Shown here: one piece after another, positions 34,405 to 47,049 of the stretch | How positions within the stretch are numbered: the stretch's first letter is position 1 | Layout: each line of letters begins with the position of its first letter | Origin: Reticulitermes lucifugus | Taxonomy: Eukaryota; Arthropoda; Insecta; Blattodea; Rhinotermitidae | Assembly: GCA_026260175.1 (NCBI GenBank) | Contig: JAKCWW010000080.1 | Span: 70,989 to 134,988, forward strand | Direction: 5' to 3' | Length of the DNA: 64,000 nt | Notes under the pieces: generated by a model | What the model saw: only the letters and a program-made list of their open reading frames with translations | Database searches by the model: none | Told to the model about the DNA's origin: nothing | Program-made: the position numbers and the translations under genes

Positions 34405-37400
34405 ACATGTAACAACATAATCTTGTTTTTGAGGAAGAAACGTCTGCAGAAAATTGCGTATGGATCAGTTTTAACATCGCTGCACAGAATTCGATGTTTT
34501 GCATTTCTAAAGCCGCATATTAAAGCGCAGCATTTACCTATCATGGAAAACCACTAAATTACTGGACTTGTGCTATGTCCGTGATTGTAGAATGAACAAG
34601 ACCGCGTGTCAAAGAGAACTGCGTATTCTGAAGTTGCTCACAAAGAAAGAAGAGTTCTAAAATGTTAAAGTCAACGTGTTAAATTATTTGATTACGCTAC
34701 AGGCTTGTGACGTAGATGTTTTATTTAGCTGACACAAATATTAGATCGTGTTTATTGTGTTGCTTGTTGCCAAAAACAAGACAGTTCCATGATCAGGTAA
34801 AAGTATGAAGTTTACTTTTGGGTCAGTTTACTTAACAATACATCACCAGATTTTCAAAAATGTAAGAAAATGTAATTACGTTTATCATGAAAAAAATAGG
34901 CGGAAGATTTTAGTCATTTAGCACTGATAAAACTTGAAGATAATTTTTAACAACACATATACATTCAATTTCTTTGGGGGGGTTGTCTAGGCTTAAAATA
35001 ACAGCTTCCATCTTTTCGACACTTCGACAACGAAGAGAATAGAGCACATTGCTTTGTTTTCCACGTGTATTTATGCTTTCGTTACTTAATTTCTTTAGAC
35101 TGAATGCAACATCTGCTGTAATCCCATCTGATATCATATTTCACACATGTTAATTTAAGAACAAGCTTTTAAGTAAACCCGAAGGCACCCAATTTAAAAT
35201 GTGTTCTAATAAGAGCAAATGCCGAAAGTTTTGACAAATAATGTACGCTGACGCTTGAGGTGAAGCTCATGAATGTTTGCAACGCTGTTGCCATAAGAAC
35301 AATGGTTACTTTAAACAACGAATGATTGTCAGAGACACGTGCAAATTGTAGTAAAATAAATCTTTAAAATTGAATATTCCCTATGTACATATAAACCGGT
35401 TTAACATATAAAAATCTTGCAATTTGCCCACAGATTGTACTTATGTGCTTCATATATTATCACAATTAACGACTATTACCAGTTCTTTATTACTTTTTGG
35501 GGGCGGTTCTTACCACTTCAACAAGATAAGTTATACCGGTCAGCCAGATATACTAAGTTCTTCAACAGCCATATAATTAAAAGTTTCCTATATTTCCCTG
35601 AACAGACTTAAAAATTGTATTTTTTTAATGGAGATATATTCTGTTCTTTGAGCGGTAGGAAATAAATTTTTTAATATAGTTTAAATTAATTTTAGTTTGA
35701 AGGTTTGCAAGTGTAATTTTAGAGAAACTTGATTATTTGTTAAGATAGTATTCGCAAATTTCAACGAAGTTGAAAGATCCAGTAGTGAAAGAAACATATG
35801 CAGAAGAAACTAGCTGGCATTGTATCTATTTATTTGGTATGGAGCCGGTCTGTATAGTTTCTGAATGAAAGTTCTAAATTAATTTGGAGCTTTCAGGATA
35901 ATATTGGTTATTATTTTAAGTAACAGCGAATTTACAGCGCAACTCGTTTCACATTCTCGAAAGTTATAACGATTCTTATTGACTGATTGGAAACACTGTG
36001 GAAGTGGTCATGTCCTGTTGCGAGCTAATACTCCATAATTCGTCTGGGGATGGTGATGAAAAGTAAAAAATCCTCAGAAGAGGCAGACAAATTAAGAGAG
36101 ACCTCCAGAATACAAAGCAGTTTTGCCAACCCCATCAGGGAAATATTTGGTGTCGTGTGTTTTAGGCGGCGTCAGTCAACCAGTGGGACTTGATGGCTGG
36201 ATGGATCGAAGGTGATATCTCGAAAACAATAATATCTATTAATGATGCATATAATAAAAGTACATAATTTTATAACTGTCTATTCTCCCTTTATAAAATG
36301 ACTAGTACGAGGCAAGATGCAAAACAATTGGTAATCACTTTTTGTCTATGGTGTCACAGCGTTGATAGAAATTCGCAATTTGTATTCGGTAGCCTAATAA
36401 GCATAAAAACCACGCGATGTAAACACGTGTGACAAAGCATAAATAACAGAGATGCTAAAATAAACGTAGTCCACAGAAACCTAGATATACACAAATTCAA
36501 TTCTACGTGCATGATAAAACGGTTTAAGAAAACACGCTGAATGTTCAACTAAGTACGGAAATATCTGGGTGAAATGTAATTCGACACAGTAAGCACTGTG
36601 CTAGATTTAGTTTCTTACAGCGTTGTTGCTAATATTTCAGATCTTCTTCTATATTACGCTGCGTCTTTGGGTAAGCAGTTCTCGACTTTTCGAAGGAAAA
36701 TAGTGACGTCATCATCAAAGACCAGCAGGCTTGACCAAACGACAGAGTATCATATTCTAGAAAACCTGGATTTCCAAAACATTACGCCTCTTACTTATGA
36801 GAATTAATATTAGAAGCATGTAAGCCGAAAGAAAAATTAAAGAGTCATAGGCCTATAAATTTAACTGTTCACTGAAATAAAACTGACGACAAGAAAAACG
36901 AAAAACATATAACCATGAATTTCAAGAATGCACATGCACTGCACACATGGATACATAATTGGATACAATTGTGATTCTAAATAAATCAAAAAAAGAGAAA
37001 GGAGTGGAAATATATTGCTCTAATTTGCAATGAGAAGTACACGAATGCATTCATTTGTTATTGCGGTCGAGCAAGATAATGTTTAAATAAAATCAAATCA
37101 CAGACAGCTTGCAGATTATCCTCGGGAAAATATTTTCTAATTTTCCTGACTCTCCTGGCGAAATTCGGGACAGCTCACGTACATTTAATCTGGCCATTAC
37201 CGCCTCTGACCCAATGCTTACCTACTCACCATTCCCGCTTTTACTCCTGTTATGCCATGCGATTTACACACACGACACAATGCTGTGTATTAACCAAGGA
37301 ATATTAATCCCAAAATTTATTAACACGTGGTTAATTCAGATTCTCTCTTACAAATTAATATATTGGTAATAAAATTCTTTTAACGTTTCTCTTTCTTAAC

Positions 37401-37530
37401 TTCTAATACTAGGAATTGTTTTTAGACATTTAATAGTTATCCTTGGAAGAATAATGGGCTCATTTCCAAGCTCCTTGTCTGCACAGGGCAAAGAGAAGTT
37501 ATAAAAACTGAAGACTTATGTATTTTCCAC

Positions 37531-37600
37531 AAGTGAGATTCAAAGCCGTGATGCCGATTCGAAGATGGTAAGCGCCTTAGACCGAACAGGTCCTGTAAAA
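37531..37600 (-). repeat. tRNA-Leu-like remnant
   Basis: The reverse complement reads TGTTCGGTCTAAGGCGC in the D-arm/A-box position and GGCTTTGAATCTCAC in the B-box/T-arm position. The GGTCTAAGGCGC phrase is characteristic of tRNA-Leu and of SINE family A here. The interval is too decayed and too short in the variable arm for a functional tRNA, and no family A body follows, so it is either an old SINE head or a tRNA pseudogene. Confidence 0.45.
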
Positions 37601-39205
37601 CTGCTTTAAACATCCGCCTGAAAATAAATAATCTCTTTCTTCCGAGTCTGGCCAACAGCCAGATCAGAGATGAATATTAAATGACCTAAGTTCCGTAGTG
37701 GTGCTTGGTGATCAGGTAAGAACGGCGGTGAAATTATGATTGACAAAGAACAAACCAAAGTCTTAACTTCTACATGGGTTATTAAAAATTCCACACGGAT
37801 AACCCAAAGAGTGAATCTGGGCCTTTGTGATGAGAAAGTGGCTTAACAAATTGAGTTACTAATAGGCCTCTATGAGACGAAGTTAATGTACGTATAACGA
37901 CATAACACGCAGGATTATCTAGACAGGGTGATCCAAGAAACAAAAACCTACTTAACTTAATTCTAGGAACAAAGTCTCATAAAACCTACTGTAATAGTTA
38001 CTTAGCTAGTCAAGGCGCTTGTAAACCGAAGTTTTTTCTACAGCTAGACAGTTTCCTGAGACAGATTAATCCAGATAATATACTAAGACTCTATCTATAC
38101 AAGATCTATTTCAACGTTGGCCTTCTATCCATTACTGGGTAAACCTAATGGTCTGTTTAATTCAGAATTTAACACTAAAAATTTTGTATGCATTTCTAAT
38201 GTCTCTTGTTTGTCCCGCCATCTCATTCTCCATGGTTTTGTTGTCTTCAGTGCATAGAATATAAATTTGAAAGGAACTCATTTTTTTTTTGGTTTTCTTC
38301 AACACCCTGTTACATTCTCTCCCCTCAGGTCCAAATAGGCAAAGAAATGGGTATATAGAAGGTAATGGAAGTGATGAAAACCGTTAAAACGGGCAGAAGA
38401 GAAGGGAAGTAATGTGAAAAGCAAGAATGATTAAGGTTATTACTAATTTAAAAAAAAATTTAAGCGAACTCCGTCTCCATTGTGCTCAGGAAGTTATTAC
38501 GCCCAATACGGTTACGGTGACCTGTACAGTATGGAAAGAAATTTGCGGACGATTTAATTTACTCTCCCGACATTGCGCTGGGACAAGTGAAACTCTTGCA
38601 ACGCTTAAGTTAGAACAGTCGTATCTCTTATATTAATCTGATTTTAACAAAAACTGAAACGGCTGAACAGTTCTTTTTAATTTTCTCAGTATTAATATCC
38701 ATGAAGATCTGTTCAGTGTTTCTCGATATTTTATATGTGCACAGACGGACGGGCACAGGTTCCGAATGGAGGAGAGGACCTCCGGATATGTGCAGTAGCT
38801 GCGAAAATGTTTAATAAACATTTGCGGACGGCCGACAAGGGATGGTATTCCTCCGTAAGAGTACGAACGTGCTTAACATCGATAAGCTACCTATACACCA
38901 TATAACTGTCAATCCCTAACAGGAATGTTTTTTAAGTGTCCATCTTATATGTAAGTTGGTTTTCATATTCTTAAACTGAAATATGTAACTCGGCATGAGA
39001 CATATGTTGTAATATCTTAGTGGCTTTTACTATTTTCTGAAATAAGACTATACGCGACTTGTGGGCTGTTTTTTAATTATGTCTGGTCTACTGCATTAGT
39101 TTCCTTGCGTTCTTCTCTCTAAGTTAAAATAAACTGGCTCTACACTGAATCTGAGTTTTCAGATGAGAATAAGTCTAGAAGCTCAAGAACTAAATCTTTG
39201 GTTAT
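37601..39205. other. AT-rich DNA, nothing recognised
   Basis: Short frames only. A GC-richer spot near 38740-38840 contains a small GGAGG/CCTCC inverted repeat but no family match. Confidence 0.5.
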
Positions 39206-39207
39206 CA

Positions 39208-39330
39208 CCTAATTAACTAAATAAGTAACTAATTTAAAAATTCGACGGAGCAGAGCCCTTCATGTGAAGATAATATTTCCACAGCTAGTCAAGAAATTCA
39301 CTGCGTTTCCTCTAACCCGAATGTTCATGT
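39208..39330 (-). mobile_element. LINE 3' UTR and ORF end, minus strand
   Basis: The reverse complement reads CATGAACATTCGGGTTAGAG (family MNLRVP codons), then GTGAATTTCTTGACTAGCTG, AAGGGCTCTGCTCC, and a TTAGTTACTTATTTAGTTAA tail at 39208-39235. This tail matches the one at 372-440, showing the family's common 3' terminus. Confidence 0.7.
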
Positions 39331-39335
39331 CTGTG

Positions 39336-41817
39336 TACACACACATATATATATAATAGTACTAGCAATAAAAGCACAAAAGTATATTGAAACCTCAAAC
39401 ATGCTTCGTCCAACCATTTGGCCTTCTTCACAGAGGTAAAATACAAAGGATGAATACATTAAACTGTACAAAAGGAAATTACAGAAGTATCAGAACCAAT
39501 CCACAGATAAAAGCCATATAACGTGTGTTCATAAGCCCAAAACGTTTCCCGTCCTGAGCCAGATCAATCCACTCTACTTCCATTCTATTTCGTTACAATC
39601 AATTTTAATATTATCCTTCCACTCAAACCTATGTCTTCAAAGTGACGCCATTCCTTTACGTTTTCCCGTCAATCCGTCAAGGTTCTGCATCCTTTTCTCT
39701 TCTCCCCTACACTTGCTTCCCCTCCCATCTAATTATCAATTTATTTTATCATCTGAATAGTGAACATTTGATGAGTAGTACAAATAATGAAGCTCTTTAT
39801 TGTGCTATTTTGTACACTGTCGTCTCATTGACGTTCTTTTAGGCCCAACTATCCTCCTCAGTACCCTCTTCTCGATCACCTTAATTGTATTTTTCGCTAA
39901 ATGTGAGAGAGGATGTTTTATATCATGAAGAACACGATTTTTTTTTCAAACTAAAGAAAGCGTGTCACGACTTCAGAAACTAAATTGGTTGGTTTCGCAT
40001 AGCAGTAACAAAAGAGAAGTTGTGCATAGTTGTATGTAAATTTGAAGAGGTAGATAAGCATCGCCGGTATCAGACGTATGTAAGCCTGTATCAAAGTAAG
40101 GCAGAAATGAAAGCGAAAGAAATGGGTGACATCTTGAAAGCAGAAGTAAATAGGAATGAAGTATATGGGTTGTAGTCCCAGACACACACAGCAACCGGTT
40201 GAAAAATGACCTAGGTGTGTTCTAGATCTTTACAGGCCGCCGGTAGCAGAGCAAGGATAAAATAATTGACAGCTCGTGTTGCGTCTCTAGAGCACAGACT
40301 TCAGTCACATTGCTTAAGTTTAAACATATGAGGCTCACACAGTATTTAAAGCCAACCCTTTTTAAACATGTGAGACGTATATGGATATATATGTGTGTGT
40401 GTGTGTCGTGCTGGTCACATAAGTGCATGTCTCTGTGATCTGCAATATATTTTTATGAAGCTTGCTATCTAAATACAAATACACAGTGTGTAAATTATTG
40501 TAATAGGCCTACCATATACAGAATTTTCTTCAATGTAATTTGCAATGTGCATTTTGGTAAATTAAAGAATTTGTGGCTGTCCTTTACTTGTCTTCAAGCA
40601 TTTTGAATTCAAAGGTTAATGCACACAAAGTAAAAAAAAGGGACATGTAAGTTGTTAAGAAGGTACAGTAACGGTCGGACACATTCTGCAACACCTTGTG
40701 GTGTTCAAGTTTCCTAAATGTTTTAAGTCAGTCAGTAGTCCTCCTCGTTTGGACCTAAGCTAATTTAGGGTGCCAACTTTATATTCATATACCTCCAGTT
40801 GTTTTATAAGAGGTTTTGATAAATATTACATTTATTACACCAATATGACAGAGGATACGATTCCATCCATTATTTGGGGATAATGTCAGGTTTCATCCCT
40901 ACCATTATCACTAATCTTAGAATGAGAAGAACACGTAGAGTCAAATTTGTCGGCAGGATGAAAAAGAATCATATGAAGACGGAAATATATCCAGCTACCC
41001 TAAAGTCTTTACATACCTCGAACAAAACATAATATCTGGTATAATATTATTATAAACAGAATTTCCAATTTTCAGAAGAGTTATTTTTACTATTTTAAAA
41101 GAGTTTTCAGAATTTTATACAGTTTTATTATAAAAGGAAATATATAAAATGTATCCAACATATAATAAACCTATGTATACTAAATTCAATCTCACATTAG
41201 ACAGACATACTTAATTGTGAAAATTCCCAAAAGAGACTATAATCTATTTCACGAATTTATGAGAGTGAGGCATGATTTAAAGTGCAACATGTTATTTATA
41301 AACTGATCGAGCCTTCTTTTTAGAGTATTTCGAAATTTCACATTCTTCTATGAATTTTGTCTAGCAGGCCCTACACGTTTTAAATATTAATTCAAATTTC
41401 AAATCGACTAAGTCATTTTATTAATATTTATAGGAGATATTTGCCTTTAAGCGATAACTAAATGCAGGATTATTCTTATATTTAAAAAATATATTAAATA
41501 TTTCTTTCGGTATGTGGACCGATGCAGGCTGTCCAACTTACATTTGCCCAAATCACGTAACATAAAATCATCAGATATATTCCAAGTATAAGGAATTCCT
41601 CTCACATGTCTCTGCGCATTCATCGCATATCTTTAGCTTTTAGTAAACGTTGAAGCAAGATATGTATATGCTATATGACAAGTGATAGTCTTATGATTTA
41701 TTTTCTTACGCTGCTATTAAATTAATCTCTGTGGTGTTGAATGACAAAATGCCTGACAGCCTGAAAATGTTTTGGAAATAAACGGTTTTGAATAATACAG
41801 TCTATCCGACAATTTGT
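39336..41817. other. AT-rich DNA with one possible hammerhead-like remnant
   Basis: A decayed motif of the hammerhead-like type lies on the minus strand at about 39395-39432 (CTGTGAAGAAGGCC ... GACGAAGCATGTTTG). Otherwise a TG run at 40391-40406 and ordinary sequence. No gene recognised. Confidence 0.4.
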
Positions 41818-41936
41818 CTGGTGGGACTGAGTAAGGTCACGGGGACCTCAGAGTAGCCGGTATCCCGGAGGATCCAAACTGCACCAACCCGAATATTAGG
41901 GAAGTGGGTTACAGCTGCACTAGCCTACCCGGTATT
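41818..41936 (-). repeat. GC-rich tRNA-like repeat remnant
   Basis: Stands out as a GC-rich island in AT-rich DNA. The reverse complement reads TAGTGCAGCTGTAACCCAC (A-box/D-arm position), CTTCCCTAATATTCGGG (anticodon-arm position) and CAGTTTGGATCCTCCGGG (B-box/T-arm position), an overall layout like a tRNA-Val or tRNA-Ile gene with substitutions. Most likely a SINE head of a third family. Confidence 0.4.
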
Positions 41937-41939
41937 AAT

Positions 41940-44287
41940 CCTTTTATTATTTCTATAACTAACGATAGTGTCTGAAAGGAGCAGTATTTATCATATTATA
42001 TATTTTACATACAGGTGACCTGAACTACAAGACGTTGCGGTGCAGTCTATATCCTAGTAACACAGGCAGTCAACTGTGTCCAAGGACAATCAAATGCCTT
42101 GGTTCCCGTTCCACTCGGGATCATGACCATTCCAACACGTGTCTATTTTTTCAGTGAGAAACTTTCGCAAACATCAAACCATCTAAGAAAACAGGCAGGC
42201 TTTCTGTGATCAAACTAGGAACCGAAATTCTAAAAGCCAAGTACATAAACTGCTACATGAAGGACAAGGTATAACTGTTTATGTATTCATAAAATAAGTT
42301 GTTTTTATAGGAGTCGTGTAGCACAATGGTTAATTTCTATGCAATATGTGTCCATGAAAGGAAAAGTGTTTTTATAGCCATATCAAAGTGCCTTGCAGCA
42401 TTTCCATAGTTTTATATGCACATGATGATAAGAACCTAGGACCTTAGCTGCATACATAAAAACTCATCCTCACGTCACATCCATCTCGCATACAGTAATT
42501 GCTTTGTACGTACATTATATTTCATCTTGACTCATTGAACCTCTTTAACGTGTGACATTTATTGTGCATTCAGTAAGAAAGCCTCGTACACTCGCACACA
42601 GCTTTTATACTTAGACCTATTCTTATGAGAAACATCAGCTACAATATAATAAATATACACGATCTTAATAACTTCACATACCACTTCATAAAAAGCAACA
42701 AACTTGAACATAACTGCCTTTCTTTCTAAGAGTTTTATTCTCTTTTTCTACCAATATTATTTGTAACTTTTGACCTGAATGAGCTTCATTCTTCCTGCTG
42801 ACATATTTTTTTTCTTTTCCTCTGCCATCATTCTAATCATTGTTCAGGTAGGTGAATATAAAAGAATAATTGAAGTAAAAGAAGATAGGGTGCAGGAGGC
42901 ATATATGAGTTAATTTCTTGAAATTAGTAAAACAATATCAGCGAAAACAGTGATTGTCCATCCTATCTAGCTAAACCTCCATAATCACAAGATCTAATTT
43001 CAAGAATACCTTGCAAATGTGCTTAGTGTTATACATTATATTTTCCTGGAATATGAAGTCAACATTTTACAGATTGCTTCTTCCAATTCTGAAAAAAATA
43101 TTAATGTATTTACATAATCCTATTCCCTTTAAATTTTAGTGATTACTTTATGTACCACCAGGCTCAACATTCAGGAATCGTACATAGGGTCACCAGAGTT
43201 ATTTATTTGCTTTAAATGAATCTTAAAATCAATAATGATTATTTCCCTATACAACATCAACTTACTGGTTTTCATAACCGAGAGGGAAAGATAAGACACG
43301 AGAGATAAATTTTAAACGCAGTTTAGTTAATCTTAATAAACAAGGGTTAAAATGAATGCTTAATACGTTCCTAAGGCTGTGAAAAGCAGCTACATTAAGA
43401 ACAGGTGAACATAAGTATTGATATTCTAGGTATATCGCAGTTAATTTTTGTTAAATAGAGAGTTTTTCCTGTGCAAAACTGAGAATGAAGATTCCTCTGC
43501 CCTCACCTATCGGCATCTGAAATAGAGAAGTTTATGTAGGATTTACCGAGAAATCGATTTCAAGCAAATAAGGAAAGAAAAACGGGTAGAACACAGGGTC
43601 AGCTTTGCTGTGCCAGGGCTAGAAATCAGGCTGTTTAAAGTAAAGTGCTTCTTGTAATTAACTATATATGTATTAATATGAAAAGCGACAAGAATTAGGA
43701 ATTATGCTTTATTTAGGTAGCATACGTGTGATGACGATTATGTTTCATAAACAATGGCCGGCTGGTAGGTCATTGCATTTATGAAAACTGGTACCTTCGA
43801 GAAGAATTAAAACTCCGCTCTAAGGAATATATAACTGAAGCTGTAAAACGGGAATGTGTAAGTAAATGCGAAGCCCACAATATGACATGTCTGAATGTAT
43901 AAGTACCCGTGTCTATATTGAAAACTGAGCTACGGTTTTGGGCAATAAATTGCTAACATTTTAGTGGAATATGTTTATGATGTAATTTACGAACTCGCAA
44001 ACTTGCACTCGGTTACTGTTATTGGTAGTAAAAAATGTTTAAAATGAAATGTGGTGACTATGATGGTCGAAGCAAATGCACACAGCTTTAGACTAATTTT
44101 CCAGAATACATGGTATAATTCCCCTTTCCTGTTTTTAAATATTGATGTAATGTAGGTAGATTTGTCCTACTTTCAGCATAACGTAAACTTATGTACGTAC
44201 TTTATGCTCGCACAAGGTAAGTAGTTATAAGATGCGTAAAAATAAGCCAAGACACTTACATCACAACGTAGTTATTGAAGGTTCAAG
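41940..44287. other. AT-rich DNA, nothing recognised
   Basis: No repeat family, RNA gene or convincing coding frame was found. Confidence 0.5.
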
Positions 44288-44440
44288 TCTTCTGGTTTGT
44301 TAAGTGCCTCCATATTCAGTGTCAAGCAGCCCAAGAAGGACCAAGAGAAACTGACTGGCCCCGGGTGGAGGCATTATGCTCCTCTAAAACGTCGGTAGCT
44401 ATTTACTGGTCCATACAACATAACGTCCCAGAAGTAATGA
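44288..44440 (-). repeat. Foldback family D copy
   Basis: The reverse complement of the right end, CTTCTGGGACGTTATGTTG ... CAGTAAATAGCTACCGACGTT, matches the left end of 14331-14470. Inside, AACTGACTGG is followed by a GGAGGCAT/ATGCTCC stem and AAAACGTCGG (44360-44402), the same layout as the hammerhead-like motifs. The left arm is decayed. Confidence 0.55.
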
Positions 44441-46554
44441 TTCTTCCTTAACATCCCTGTAGAAACCTCATATCTCGCAAAATACGTGAGTTCGCATCCC
44501 TACAAAGGCCTCGTAAAATACTTCTTTGCATCTGGCAGTACCCAAGGAACAACTTAGGACCTCCTGGAAATATTTTCATAAAATTTATTACCTTTTTGGG
44601 AATATAACTAATATTGACAGATTACAATAACGGATACTGTGTATGAAGATATTTTATTTTCTGTGGACAGATGGCATTTAACCCTTACATATATCATTTA
44701 TCAAGGTAGAAAATATTGGGAACAAATGCTGTAAAAGAATAAAACGTATTTTATATGCAATATTCCTTTTTCGGAAGCCTTTAACTTTTAGAGATTCTGA
44801 AATGAAGAATGAAAACTGGCCAGAATTGTTACCGTGTATGTATACTTCCTAACTTCTTTAACAAACAGTTTGCTGCAACCATATTTGGAATTTGGTGAAG
44901 GATATGATTCATGATGGACTATCTTATATGACATTACTTTGAAATACATTACTGTCTCGGCCCACAGATATTTTCATGAAGACATTCATTTCTTAAAGAA
45001 GAATTAGAATGGTGATATTTGACATTACTGAAGAGGGAGTATTATGATAGTTTGATGGAAGAAATGTTAATATTTTCAGAATATATTATTCTGCCATTTC
45101 CCCGATATTTTCACATAGAACGTTATTCCTTAAAAGTCACGAAGAAAATGTTTGAAATTAAGTCACAGATGTGAATTATGAAGAATTTCATGACATAATA
45201 TTATTAATTTCAAAACATGCACTTCTATCCTTTCATAAATATTTTCATGACAAACAAACTCGGCTCTCAAGCCACAAACTCGTTATCTATCATAGATCAA
45301 ATAACGGAAAGGGTTGTGTTTTTATGTAGCATACTGTCTGTTATTATGAGTTTGACTTCAGTCTGCCTTCCGGCTTAACATAACTGTGTGGGAGTTTCTG
45401 ATTTATAAGTTGACAAAGTTTAAATGAAGACCTTCAGCTGAAATATGACTGCTGTTTATTGCAGGGGTAGTCTTGCTTGCGGCTGGAGGCTATCATTCAT
45501 TCAGATATGGCATTCCGTGAAAATGTGCAGTGATAGTGAGAGCAATAAAGTTGCGAAAATAATGTGCAGACTGTGTTACAATAATAGTATTAAAATAAAA
45601 TATAATCGAATACAAAATAAAGGTATAGTCTTATATTGCATATTAAATATTCAAATACAATTTGCAGAGAATCAATACATGAATGAATTTAAAACTAGAG
45701 AAAGTTTTCGAAATAGTGACCATCATATTCTTTCCTTGTGGCTTCGTATCTTCGAATTATCACATAGATTTCAAAATTTATATTCTTTGCTGAAGACTGT
45801 CCAATATACTTGTACTTAATCAGCTAAAAATGTAGTACTGCATTAAATGGTATCTTCTTTTTCATGGAGGGCTTCTCGTGGATAATTTTTCGGCCTATTT
45901 TATCAAAACTTTATGATTAAAGGTTATTTTGTTGTGTAGAGAAAGTCGTCAAAAAAAGTTACAAAATATGTTACGTTATTAAAAACTAAATCAGTGTAAC
46001 CTACCTGATATTACATCTCGTTAAGATATATGTATATATATGTAATTTCATAAATGTGAACTTTTGAAAAACGAATGCAACAAGCATGTAATGACTTATT
46101 CCAAACACATTTGTTTTGTGAGTACGCTATTTGCAGTTCTACACAAAAAGCATCTAAATATCCCACTGGGTGTATTTATCACTGGAACAAATTCTACGAT
46201 GGAATAAGTAACACTTATTTATCCTTATTAAATTAAATGTACGAAGGTGAATCAATCTCATTGGTTTAAATAACAAAGAAGAAAATAATAAAAAAATTAT
46301 CCAATTTACTCCATGGATCACAGCACCACTTGCCAAGGAAGTAAAACTAGATTGGAAACTAGTAAAATTTAATGTACTTATAAACTTATTAAATAATGAA
46401 ACTTCTTTATTTACCCCTTGGTTGGTACCATACAACCATTTGTACAATGTAGGCTAATATTTAAGACTCCAATCATCACTACATTTGACAATGTACACAG
46501 CTACAATTTTGCTTTTATATCTGTGGTGTAATTCTTTGTCTGAATATTACAGGA
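44441..46554. other. AT-rich DNA with the longest open frame, no gene recognised
   Basis: A 124-codon plus frame at 45445-45819 is the longest in the window. Its composition (many Asn, Lys, Ile, Ser), AT-rich third positions and lack of any motif make chance the better explanation. Confidence 0.4.
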
Positions 46555-47045
46555 AGAACATAATCTCAGATTTTTCAAGAATGGGGTGCTATGGGATATA
46601 TTTGTGCCTAAGAAGGAGGAAAAAACTGGAGGCGGGAGAAAATTGCCCAATGAGGAGCCTCATAATTTGTAGGCCTCATCAGTATTACTTACACTACCAG
46701 ATCAAAGAGGATGAAATGGGCAGGACATATGGCACTGATGGATAAGAAAAGTACAGGAATTGGTGGTGAAACCTGAAGATAAGAGAGCACTTGGAAGACC
46801 CAGGTGCAAATGGGAGAATAATGTTAAATGGATTTTAAAGAAATAGGATGGGAAAACGTAGACTGGATTAGTCTGGCTGGGGATAGAGGTAAGTGGCCGT
46901 GTCCTGTAAAACAGATAATAAAATTTCTGCTTCCTTAGAAAGCAATAATTTTCTAGATTAGCTGAGAAACTACTAGTTTGTCAAGAAAGATTCTTCTCCA
47001 TAGAGTCGGTTAGTTGGTTGTCATCATTTAAGGCATATCTATTTC
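46555..47045 (+). mobile_element. LINE 3' fragment (RT C-terminus plus 3' UTR)
   Basis: RMGCYGIYLCLRRRKK (family ENRVLRRIFGPKREE), HQYYLHYQIKEDEMG (family SPNIVRVIKSRRMRW), then EDL/KEIGWEN-like, VDWISLAGDRGKW and the 3' UTR GATTAGCTGAGAAACTAC, GTCAAGAAAGATTCTTC, CATAGAGTCGGTTAGTTGG. Frames shift several times. About 490 bp, one of the longer copies. Confidence 0.8.
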
Positions 47046-47049
47046 TTAA

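Larger units (their letters stand above)
32493..37530. other. AT-rich DNA, no gene recognised
   Basis: Includes a GC-richer patch at about 33030-33200 with a CCAAT-box sequence and a CA run at 34387. Everything else is short random frames. The 69-codon frame 36598-36807 ends in a segment (FRRKIVTSSSKTSR) that looks repeat-derived, but I could not place it. Confidence 0.5.

Noticed and set aside
36135-36165. CCCTGATGGGG on the minus strand as another hammerhead-like core
   Set aside because: No GAAA segment or CATGTC follows at hammerhead spacing.
37531-37600. Functional tRNA-Leu gene
   Set aside because: T-arm and D-arm consensus positions are mutated and the variable region is wrong; kept only as a remnant.
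40900-40970. LINE-like echo (LRMRRTRRVKFVGRM) as another RT C-terminus
   Set aside because: Only a short basic stretch agrees; the neighbouring GKPEG/RPRRRW and 3' UTR landmarks are absent.
45445-45819. Longest open frame (124 codons, plus strand) as a gene
   Set aside because: Low-complexity Asn/Lys/Ile-rich translation, AT-rich codons in line with the background, no domain, no splice or promoter context.
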